Assembly: GCA_028276215.1 (NCBI GenBank)
Contig: JAPYWT010000198.1
Coordinates: forward strand, 1-5,305
Direction of reading: 5' to 3'
Length of the DNA stretch: 5,305 nucleotides
Source of the DNA: Thermoflexus sp.
GTDB lineage: Bacteria > Chloroflexota > Anaerolineae > B4-G1 > DUEL01
Shown here: piece by piece, positions 1-5,179 of the stretch
How the letters are laid out: each line of letters begins with the position of its first letter
Position numbering within the stretch: the stretch's first letter is position 1
The notes under the pieces: generated by a model
What the model was told of the DNA's origin: nothing
The model's input: only the letters and a program-made list of their open reading frames with translations
Databases searched by the model: none
Made by a program: the position numbers and the translations under genes

Positions 1-463
1 CCCGCAGATAGTCGGAGAGGATGGAGAAAGTGGTCAGCGCGTCCCCGGGGATGCTGAAGAACCCCTGAATCTGGTCGGCGTGCAGGTCCAGCGTGATGTA
101 CCGGTCGGCCCCAGCGATGCCGATCATGTCGGCGATGAGGCGGGCGGTGATGGGCACCCGGGGCTGGTCCTTTTTATCCGACCGCGCGTAGGCCAGGTAC
201 GGGATGACCGCCGTAATCCGGTCCGGGGATGCCCGACGCAGCGCGTCCAGGAAGATGAGCAGTTCCATGATGTTCTCGTTCACGGGCGAGGAAGTGGTCT
301 GAATCAGGAAGACGTCCTGCCCGCGAACGCTTTCGTGGAGACGGACGAAGATGTTCTCGTTGGGGAACCGGATGATGTCCCGCCCGGAGAGGGGGACTCC
401 CAGGTAGTCGCTGATCTCCTGGGCCAGTTCCGGGCAACCGCTACCGCTGAACAGTTTGATCAT
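1..463 (-). CDS. prs: Ribose-phosphate pyrophosphokinase (PRPP synthase), N-terminal 154 residues, cut by window edge
   Basis: The enzyme transfers pyrophosphate from ATP to ribose 5-phosphate, giving PRPP for nucleotide, histidine and tryptophan synthesis in the cytosol. The visible protein begins MIKLFSGSGCPELAQEI and carries family landmarks: the stretch DALRRASPDRITAVIPY (residues 73-89), the ATP-side loop YARSDKK (92-98), VPITARLIAD (103-112) and the metal/ATP site TLDLHADQIQGFF (124-136), including the conserved His128. The ribose 5-phosphate and PRPP-binding loop lies beyond the left edge. I chose ATG 463 because GGTGGAGG at 473-480 stands 9 bases upstream; the in-frame ATG at 472 would abut that site with no spacer. 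Oddity: the usual F-x-D-G-E ATP-binding segment reads FPNEN (33-37), so the canonical Asp and second acidic residue are Asn. The family call is firm; only the subfamily is uncertain. Confidence 0.95.
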   Translation of the reverse strand, partial: MIKLFSGSGCPELAQEISDYLGVPLSGRDIIRFPNENIFVRLHESVRGQDVFLIQTTSSPVNENIMELLIFLDALRRASPDRITAVIPYLAYARSDKKDQPRVPITARLIADMIGIAGADRYITLDLHADQIQGFFSIPGDALTTFSILSDYLR

Positions 464-513
464 GCCGTGCATCCTCCACCTCTTGGGTGAGATATTCTTC
501 GGAATCCGCTATT

Positions 514-542
514 ATTGTACTCCCGATGGAGCGGAGAGGCAA
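514..542 (-). promoter_or_regulatory. Sigma70-type promoter for prs
   Basis: On the minus strand, TTGCCT (537-542) and TACAAT (514-519) are separated by exactly 17 bases. They match the -35 consensus at 4 of 6 and the -10 consensus at 5 of 6 positions. A transcript would begin near 507 and give a leader of about 44 bases before the prs ATG at 463. The position just downstream of the hairpin cluster and upstream of a good ribosome binding site fits a dedicated prs promoter. It is predicted from sequence alone. Confidence 0.65.
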
Positions 543-555
543 CTGAAAAGCAAGT

Positions 556-639
556 CCGAGGGTAAACCCTCGGGCTGATCCAGCAAAGACCCCCGGGCCG
601 AGGCCTGCAGGCTGTTTTTCAGCCCCGGAGGGGCTTTGC
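556..639. repeat. Cluster of short palindromes/hairpins in the gap between the C25 peptidase gene and prs
   Basis: Several dyads are packed end to end: CCGAGGG-TAAA-CCCTCGG (556-573, 7-bp stem); GCCTGCAGGC (603-612); GGCTG-TTTTT-CAGCC (610-624); GCCCC-GGA-GGGGC (622-634). An outer pair GCAAAG (583-588) / CTTTGC (634-639) can close over the inner ones. Together with the terminator hairpin at 647-669 this makes at least four stem-loops in about 115 bp. No coding sequence is visible here. It may be a mosaic of dispersed palindromic repeats or a reinforced transcription stop; strand is undefined because the dyads read on both strands. Confidence 0.6.
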
Positions 640-669
640 AAAATAAGCCGGACGCTTTTAGCGTCCGGC
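640..669 (-). terminator. Rho-independent terminator of the C25 peptidase gene
   Basis: On the minus strand a perfect 9-bp stem GCCGGACGC / GCGTCCGGC with a 5-base loop (647-669) is followed directly by TTATTTT (640-646). It lies 15 bases past the TAG stop codon at 685-687. Stem, loop and T-rich tail fit an intrinsic terminator for the long gene upstream. On the plus strand no T run follows, so it is directional. Confidence 0.8.
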
Positions 670-684
670 GAAAAGATGTCCTCA

Positions 685-3600
685 CTACCGCCGCACCAGG
701 GGCAGAAAGACATGAGCGGTCCAGGGAATCAGCGTACGGTTCCAGCGGAGCGCCGGGTCCCCCAGCAGGACGAACGTATCCAGCAGGTCACTCCCCACCG
801 GCGCCCCCAGCAGGTTCAATTTCCCCGCCAGGGTCGCCTCGCCCACCGTCCCAACGGTATCGGAGAAGACGGCGCGGAAAAAGCCCGCGGCCAGGCGCTG
901 ATGCCCCGCGCTGGCCCCCAGGCCCGTCGGGCCCCAGGCCGCCACCGCACCCGCATCCGGACGGGTGACCAGTTCCTCGTCCAGCGTCGGCTCCGGGCGA
1001 TGGAACGCGCCGGTGAAACAGGTCGCTTCTACCAGGACCGGCAGGCGACGGCTGTTGTGCAGGGCCGGAAGGTCATCCAGATGGAAGAACCGCTCCACCG
1101 CCCACTGCTGCCAGGAGGAGTGTCCGGTGTACTGGACCAGCAGCGCCCCCCGGTTCCAGTCGTTCAGGATGGCGGAATGGATAGCGGCTCCTTCGGTATC
1201 CGGGCAGTCGCTCTGAGAAGAGTTAGACCCGGCACAGTACCGCCGGGTGGTGGTGAAAGGAGCCGTCACGTATGCCGCAGCGGAGTCCGAGATGGCCGGG
1301 AAATCCCCGGCCGCGTCCGGGTCGTCCGCCACCAGGAGCACGCTGGCGTTCCAGCCCCCCGGCAGCGGACGGGTCTCGTAATCCACGATTTTCTGGACAA
1401 TGGCGCGGGCCTCATCGGCGCTCCGCACCGGCAGCCGCCCCAGGAGCAGGTCGGGCAGGTTGTCGTCCCCGTCCACGCAGGCGTAGCGGTTGTCGGCGGC
1501 GGTCTCTCCGCCCGCTGGGCCCACATCTAGCAGATAGGGCGGGATGTAGGTGGGAGGCGACTCCGACCGGTACTGCTTCGGGTCAAATGAGCCGTCGCCG
1601 ACCAGCAGGACATAGACCGGGCGGGGGGACCAGTTGGCGTAGGCGTCGGCAATGAAGCGGCGGATGGCCTCGGGGTCGGGACGGCCGTCGCCGTAGGCAT
1701 CGTAGATGCCCAGGACGTTGACGACGGCGACCGTCAGGCCCTGGGACCGGCGCAGGTCAATCAGCGGGCCCAGGGCATCGGCGAAGGCCGGGTGGGTGAT
1801 GATGAGGTAGTCGGCGCCGATCGCGCCGCCGGCCGCGCGGAAGCCCCAGAGGTCCTCCGGGGGGCGGACCCGGTCGGGGGCCCGGATGGCCCCCTCGGCG
1901 GCGACGTGGTAGCGGCGGGGGCCGCCCCCGGACGGGTCGCCCAGGGTGATCCGCTGGCCGTCCACCCAGAGCCCGGTCAGGCGGACGGGGCGGAGCGGGT
2001 CGGTGACGTCGTAAGCCCGGTAGGGGCCGGAGGCGGCCAGGGTAACGGTGTAGGCGGTGGATGGAGAGCCCGCGAAGGTGAGCGCGCTTCCTGCGGGCCC
2101 CGGGCCGCGGGCATGGCGGACGGCGAAGGCGTCCAGCCAGGCGCCTTCCGTCAGGACGGGGCGCAGGGAGAGTGCGTTGGCGCCGTCGCGCAGCACACCG
2201 GTCGGAATGGCGAGGGTCGCGGTGACGGCGGTCCTTCCGGACCAGGCGGCCTCGCCGATACCGACGCCGTTCACCTGGACCGTCCAACGGTGGTCGCCAG
2301 CGGTGTATCCGATCAGCCAGAGGGTGAGAGTCGCTGGTCGGACTGCATCCACAGCGGACAGAGAGAAGGGATAGGTCACCGGTGTTGTGGCGGGACCGGC
2401 CCGGTAGTCCCACGTCCAGCGGTCGCCGTCCCGGCCCGGGGGGATGCCCGATGTGAGAGTGTCGGGTGTGTAGCGGCGGTTCTCCTCAAAGACGTCCTCC
2501 ACCCAGGGAGTGCCGGGGGGCAGGCCAGTCGGGTCGGCCGGGCGGGAGGTCATCCGCAGACCAGGAGTTTCCCCTCCCAGCACCAACCGGTAGGTGTCAT
2601 TTCTTGTCCAGCGGCTGAAACGGGGTTCGGCGTAGAAGAGGAGCGATTCGCCGTCCTCAAAGAGGGTATCTTCGTCCCCTTCCCACTCGTATGCGACCTC
2701 TTCCGTCCCCCGGAACAGGTGCAGGTAGTGGGGGTCGGCGCTCGTCAGGCCCAGGGGGGCCAGTTGGGCGTAGGTGACCCGGTAGAGGCCGGGGCGGCTG
2801 ACCTCCAGGAATGCCTGGCGCGGGCCGCCCATTGGGAGGCAGGATAAATCCTGCGCTACATTCGCCGTAGCATAGGATTTATCCTGTGGACTGCAGGATA
2901 AATCCTGCGCCACAGGGCAGGATAAATCCTGCGCTACGGTGCAGGATAAATCCTGCGCTACATTCGCCGTAGCATAGGATTTATCCTGTGGGCTGCAGGA
3001 TAAATCCTGCGCCACAGGGCAGGATAAATCCTGCGCTACATTCGCCGTAGCATAGGATTTATCCTGTGGACTGCAGGATGAATCCTGCGCCACAGGGCGG
3101 GATAAATCCTGCGCTACGAGGGCATCCTGGGGGTTGAGGACGGCGCGGCGCACCCGTGCCAGGATGGGGTCGTCGCCGGTGAGGCCAGACCACTTCTCCC
3201 CGGAGAAGCGGATCTCCACCCGGATATGCTGATAGAACTGCAGTCGGTCCCTTTCGGGCAGCGCGGGGTAGAAGGTGAGTCGGGCCAGTCGGACCCCCCG
3301 GACGGTGCCCACTTCTTCCAGGACGACCGGGGCCGGGGGCGGGGGAAGGGTCCGGGGGGCGGGAGCGAAGGCCGGGCCCACCGGGTGCCCGTCCTCATCC
3401 CGGATCACCCCAACGGGTTCCGGGGCGACGGCCAGGGGGGCCGGGAGGGGGATGACGGTCGTCTGGGCGGAGAGGACCCGAAGGGTGGGGGATGTGCCCG
3501 GCGGGATGGCGACCAGGGCCGAGGTGAAGGGCAGGCGCAGCGCGCCCGGCCGCCCGTCTATCTCGTAACCTTCGGCGACCAGTTCCACGGAGCCGTCGGG

Positions 3601-3753
3601 AAGCGGGCGGAAGTCGGGCCGGGGAGGGGCCCACTCCACCACCAGGCCGTCCGGTGGACTTTCCGGCAGCGGAGGGGCCGCGCCTGCCGGGAGCAGCCAG
3701 AGCCCTATCAGGACGGCCGCACACCCATACCGGACCTTTTGCAGCAGGGACAT
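685..3753 (-). CDS. Secreted gingipain-like cysteine peptidase, family C25, with an in-frame repeat insert (1022 aa)
   Basis: This is probably a secreted endopeptidase that acts outside the membrane. Residues 1-25 form a signal peptide (Lys/Arg start, hydrophobic core VLIGLWLLPAGA). Residues about 27-205 resemble the C25 propeptide beta-region; 213-305 are a Cys-rich repeat insert; about 313-420 form a beta-domain containing PGLYRVTY; about 445-560 form another beta-sandwich-like domain. The catalytic domain runs from ADYLIITHP (647) to about 1000. It holds LLVGDGSFDP, a DNRYACVDGDDNLPDLLLGR stretch, the catalytic His878 in YTGHSSW and Cys912 in EATCFTGAF. Their 34-residue spacing matches gingipains, so the enzyme looks intact. 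The tail HVFLPLVRR may be a lineage-specific export tag (inference). An upstream in-frame ATG at 3822 exists, but 3753 is preferred: AGGAGG lies 10 bases before it (3764-3769) and the signal peptide then starts at once. Substrate specificity is unknown. Confidence 0.9.
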   Translation of the reverse strand: MSLLQKVRYGCAAVLIGLWLLPAGAAPPLPESPPDGLVVEWAPPRPDFRPLPDGSVELVAEGYEIDGRPGALRLPFTSALVAIPPGTSPTLRVLSAQTTVIPLPAPLAVAPEPVGVIRDEDGHPVGPAFAPAPRTLPPPPAPVVLEEVGTVRGVRLARLTFYPALPERDRLQFYQHIRVEIRFSGEKWSGLTGDDPILARVRRAVLNPQDALVAQDLSRPVAQDSSCSPQDKSYATANVAQDLSCPVAQDLSCSPQDKSYATANVAQDLSCTVAQDLSCPVAQDLSCSPQDKSYATANVAQDLSCLPMGGPRQAFLEVSRPGLYRVTYAQLAPLGLTSADPHYLHLFRGTEEVAYEWEGDEDTLFEDGESLLFYAEPRFSRWTRNDTYRLVLGGETPGLRMTSRPADPTGLPPGTPWVEDVFEENRRYTPDTLTSGIPPGRDGDRWTWDYRAGPATTPVTYPFSLSAVDAVRPATLTLWLIGYTAGDHRWTVQVNGVGIGEAAWSGRTAVTATLAIPTGVLRDGANALSLRPVLTEGAWLDAFAVRHARGPGPAGSALTFAGSPSTAYTVTLAASGPYRAYDVTDPLRPVRLTGLWVDGQRITLGDPSGGGPRRYHVAAEGAIRAPDRVRPPEDLWGFRAAGGAIGADYLIITHPAFADALGPLIDLRRSQGLTVAVVNVLGIYDAYGDGRPDPEAIRRFIADAYANWSPRPVYVLLVGDGSFDPKQYRSESPPTYIPPYLLDVGPAGGETAADNRYACVDGDDNLPDLLLGRLPVRSADEARAIVQKIVDYETRPLPGGWNASVLLVADDPDAAGDFPAISDSAAAYVTAPFTTTRRYCAGSNSSQSDCPDTEGAAIHSAILNDWNRGALLVQYTGHSSWQQWAVERFFHLDDLPALHNSRRLPVLVEATCFTGAFHRPEPTLDEELVTRPDAGAVAAWGPTGLGASAGHQRLAAGFFRAVFSDTVGTVGEATLAGKLNLLGAPVGSDLLDTFVLLGDPALRWNRTLIPWTAHVFLPLVRR
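2839..3117 (-). repeat. In-gene array of palindromic repeats (78-bp units, one with a 24-bp extra), translated in frame
   Basis: The core is the near-palindrome CAGGATAAATCCTG, present in both orientations. The marker ATTCGCCGTAGC recurs at 2860, 2962 and 3040, giving spacings of 102 and 78 bp; the longer one carries an extra 24-bp core copy. All lengths are multiples of three, so the block adds residues 213-305 without breaking the reading frame. One orientation is read as VAQDLSC, the opposite one as PQDKSYATAN. Inverted pairs can form an 18-bp stem: 13 bp, a 2-bp mismatch, then GCTAC/GTAGC around a GGCGAAT loop. Copies at the 3100 end have drifted (GAATCC for AAATCC, CGGGAT for CAGGAT). 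The block adds seven Cys to a protein with few others. Confidence 0.9.
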
Positions 3754-3763
3754 AGAGGGATGG

Positions 3764-3769
3764 CCTCCT
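3764..3769 (-). promoter_or_regulatory. Ribosome binding site that fixes the C25 peptidase start
   Basis: AGGAGG on the minus strand stands 10 bases before the ATG at 3753. No comparable site precedes the in-frame ATG at 3822, which lies inside the terminal inverted repeat of a small element. This site decides for the 1022-residue product that begins MSLLQKVRYG. Confidence 0.75.
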
Positions 3770-3796
3770 GTATATTTGTCGGATTCCCGGCCCTTT

Positions 3797-3808
3797 TCCT
3801 GCGCAGGA
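3797..3808. promoter_or_regulatory. Perfect 12-bp palindrome upstream of the C25 peptidase gene, possible operator or repeat remnant
   Basis: TCCTGCGCAGGA is its own reverse complement and sits 28 bp upstream of the AGGAGG site. It could bind a dimeric regulator. Its half TCCTGCGC is also the edge of the repeat core found inside the gene, so it could instead be a relic of that repeat family. I see no convincing -35/-10 pair next to it. Confidence 0.3.
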
Positions 3809-3817
3809 TCATTAGAC

Positions 3818-3921
3818 TTCATCGGAAATAGGACGCGGATGAACGCGGATGGACACGGATGAGCACGGATTTTACAACCCTATTGGCACAACCCTGTCCC
3901 CGCGCTCTAATTTCCGATGAA
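3818..3921. repeat. Small non-coding element with 12-bp terminal inverted repeats
   Basis: TTCATCGGAAAT (3818-3829) and its exact reverse complement ATTTCCGATGAA (3910-3921) bound a 104-bp segment. The left part holds four 10-bp tandem repeats; the rest (about 3871-3909) shows no motif I recognise. It has no coding capacity. The layout recalls a miniature inverted-repeat element, but I find no clear target-site duplication in the flanks, so mobility is unproven. Confidence 0.55.
3831..3870. repeat. Four tandem decamers, consensus GRRCRCGGAT
   Basis: The successive decamers are GGACGCGGAT, GAACGCGGAT, GGACACGGAT and GAGCACGGAT, in exact 10-bp register. Only the purine positions and one C/T-free site vary in a patterned way (A/G at positions 2, 3 and 5). 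The 10-bp period equals about one helical turn. I recall similar ACGCGGATGA-type arrays between genes of Chloroflexota and other environmental bacteria. Confidence 0.8.
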
Positions 3922-3933
3922 CTCCATTACCTG

Positions 3934-3972
3934 CCACGAAGGGGGCACGAAGTACTCGCAAAGGACACAAAG
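3934..3972. repeat. Degenerate CACGAAG/CACAAAG tract
   Basis: The stretch contains CCACGAAG, GCACGAAG, CGCAAAG and ACACAAAG in a row, a degenerate short-period array. The same CACAAAG/CACGAAG words build the arms of the 102-bp repeat near 5084-5158, so the two are probably related repeat families. It does not code for anything recognisable. Confidence 0.5.
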
Positions 3973-3978
3973 TTTAGC

Positions 3979-4130
3979 GGTTAGTGGTCAGGGGTTAGGG
4001 GTTAGAAAAACAGGCTAACCCCGGGTGTGTCTCAAAGTTGTAGGACAACTGCGAGCAGTTGTCCTACAAAGCAGCCAGGCCCGACGAAATTGGGACACAC
4101 TCGCTAACCCCTAACAACTGACCCCTGACG
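3979..4130. repeat. Nested inverted-repeat element between queG and the C25 peptidase gene
   Basis: The outer arms share TTAGGGGTTAG (3995-4005) and CTAACCCCTAA (4104-4114), with related GTCAGGGG / CCCCTGAC words further out (about 3988-3994 and 4122-4129). A second shell is GTGTGTCTCAA (4025-4035) / TTGGGACACAC (4090-4100), 11 bp with one T-G pair. The core is a perfect 15-bp stem (4038-4069). A further local hairpin, GGGGTTAG / CTAACCCC (3998-4022), competes with the outer shell. It is non-coding and ends two bases from the queG stop codon. It may be a fold-back dispersed element. Confidence 0.7.
4038..4069. other. Perfect 15-bp hairpin with a 2-base loop at the core of the nested repeat
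   Basis: TTGTAGGACAACTGC, then GA, then GCAGTTGTCCTACAA. On the minus strand it lies about 64 bases past the queG stop and is followed by CTTTGAG rather than a T run, so it is a poor intrinsic terminator, though it could protect the 3' end of the queG transcript. A two-base loop is too tight for RNA, so the innermost pair would open. Confidence 0.6.
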
Positions 4131-4132
4131 GC

Positions 4133-5077
4133 TTACGAGAGGAGAAGGGCCCGGGCGTTCCGCTGGAACCGGCTCAGGCCGATGCGGGCGATGGGGCTTC
4201 CCCCGAAGCGCTGCCGGAATGCCTCCTCGTCCAGTGAGAGCAGGTCGGTCAGCGGCGGGGCGGCCCGCTCCGGGCTGGCCGCGCGGAAGTCGGCGACGGT
4301 GGTGGGGCGGGCAAAGCGGCCCCACGGGCAGACCTCCTGGCAGACGTCGCATCCGTAGACCCACTCTCCCAACCGGTCCCGCAGGTCGGGCGGGATGTCG
4401 CCCCGGAACTCAATCGTCAGGTAGGAGATGCAGCGGCGGGCGTCCAGCACGTACGGGGCAACCAGCGCGCCGGTCGGGCAGGCATCCAGGCATCGGGTAC
4501 AGGTGCCGCAACGGGGTGGCATCGGCGGCCCCGTGAAGGGCAGGCCCACGTCCACCAGAATCTCGCCCAGGAAGAGCCAGGAGCCAAATCGGGGATGGAT
4601 GAGGCAGGTGTTCTTGCCGATGAAACCCAGTCCGGCCTGGGCAGCCAGTGCCCGCTCCAGAAGGGGGCCGGTGTCGGTATAGGCGCGATGGCGGGCGGTG
4701 CCGCCCGTCCGCTCCCGGATGAAGGCCGCCAGTTCCTCCAGGCGCGGGAGCATCCAGTCGTGGTAGTCCGCCCCCCAGGCGTAGCGGGAGATGCGGCCGA
4801 CGGGTCCGGCATCGGGGGGAACTTCCGGCCCCTCGCCGGGGTAGTAGTTGACGGCCACGCAGACGACGGCCCGCACCCCCGGCAGGATGAGGGCCGGGTC
4901 CTCCCGCCGGGCGGCCCGGTCCGGGCGGGCCATGTAGGCCATGTCGCCGTGGTAGCCCGCCGCCAGCCACGCCCGGTAGGCGCGGACGGCCTCCGGGGGC
5001 GGGACGGGCGGGGCCACCCCCAGCAGGTCAAACCCCAGACGGCGGGCCTGTATCCGGAGTTCCTTGATGATGGACAC
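4133..5077 (-). CDS. queG: Epoxyqueuosine reductase (314 aa, form without the C-terminal HEAT-like extension)
   Basis: QueG removes the epoxide oxygen of epoxyqueuosine at the tRNA wobble base, the last step of queuosine synthesis, using cobalamin and two [4Fe-4S] clusters in the cytosol. Seen here: the N-terminal cobalamin-binding domain with VCVAVNYYP (72-80) and GRISRYAWGADYHDWM (94-109); YTDTGPLLER with the likely catalytic Asp135; AGLGFIGKNTCLIHPRFGSW (148-167); the first cluster motif Cys190, 193, 196, 200; Cys216; and the second motif Cys243, 246, 250. All cluster cysteines are present. The chain ends at RIGLSRFQRNARALLLS, where E. coli-type QueG continues into a HEAT-like tail. The start is GTG 5077: GAGGA lies 6 bases upstream and an in-frame TGA is only 9 bases upstream, leaving no alternative. 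The start codon and first four codons belong to the 102-bp tandem repeat. No other queuosine gene is visible. Confidence 0.95.
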   Translation of the reverse strand: MSIIKELRIQARRLGFDLLGVAPPVPPPEAVRAYRAWLAAGYHGDMAYMARPDRAARREDPALILPGVRAVVCVAVNYYPGEGPEVPPDAGPVGRISRYAWGADYHDWMLPRLEELAAFIRERTGGTARHRAYTDTGPLLERALAAQAGLGFIGKNTCLIHPRFGSWLFLGEILVDVGLPFTGPPMPPRCGTCTRCLDACPTGALVAPYVLDARRCISYLTIEFRGDIPPDLRDRLGEWVYGCDVCQEVCPWGRFARPTTVADFRAASPERAAPPLTDLLSLDEEAFRQRFGGSPIARIGLSRFQRNARALLLS

Positions 5078-5083
5078 GGTTGA

Positions 5084-5158
5084 TCCTCACACAAAGACAC
5101 AAAGACACGAAGAAAGATTTTTTTATTTTCTTTGTGCCTTTGTGTCTCCGTGTGAGGA
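5084..5158 (-). promoter_or_regulatory. Long leader hairpin that includes the queG ribosome binding site
   Basis: Arms 5084-5115 and 5127-5158 pair at 28 of 32 positions around an 11-base A/T loop. On the minus-strand RNA three of the four exceptions become G-U pairs, leaving a single A-C mismatch. The 3' arm ends with GAGGA (5084-5088), the queG ribosome binding site, so the fold would hide it. No T run follows on the minus strand, so it is not a typical terminator for that strand. A regulatory role is inference; it may be only a palindromic repeat. Confidence 0.5.
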
Positions 5159-5179
5159 TTTTTCACCGATGATGGACAC
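5123..5179 (-). other. Possible 18-codon leader mini-ORF inside the repeat
   Basis: GTG 5179 has the same GAGGA site and spacing as queG, because both are copies of the repeat. It opens the frame MSIIGEKSSHGDTKAQRK and stops at TAA (5123-5125). Translation would run through the 5' arm of the hairpin whose 3' arm hides the queG ribosome binding site. The copy to its right (5225-5281) encodes the same peptide; the one base difference is synonymous (GCA/GCG, Ala). Expression is unproven and the mini-ORF may be an accident of the duplication. Confidence 0.25.

Noticed and set aside
676..1530. Long plus-strand open frame of 284 codons opposite the C25 peptidase gene
   Set aside because: Shadow of a GC-rich gene: composition rich in Arg, Gly and Pro, no domain motif, while the minus strand has clear C25 catalytic motifs.
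1792..2847. Plus-strand open frame of 351 codons
   Set aside because: Also antisense to the peptidase gene, with low-complexity Gly/Ala/Val content and no recognisable family.
2839..3117. CRISPR array
   Set aside because: Repeats are adjoining and palindromic without unique spacers, and the block lies in frame inside a gene.
3754..3822. N-terminal extension of the C25 peptidase from ATG 3822
   Set aside because: No ribosome binding site, the ATG lies in an inverted repeat, and the extension would put 23 polar residues before a normal signal peptide that has its own AGGAGG.
3754..3910. Promoter of the C25 peptidase gene
   Set aside because: TCTAAT (3811-3816) and a TAAAAT resemble -10 boxes, but neither has an acceptable -35 at 16-18 bases, so no call is made.
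3979..4022. Telomere-like TTAGGGG repeats
   Set aside because: Only two adjoining copies, part of inverted arms between two bacterial genes; no sign of a chromosome end.
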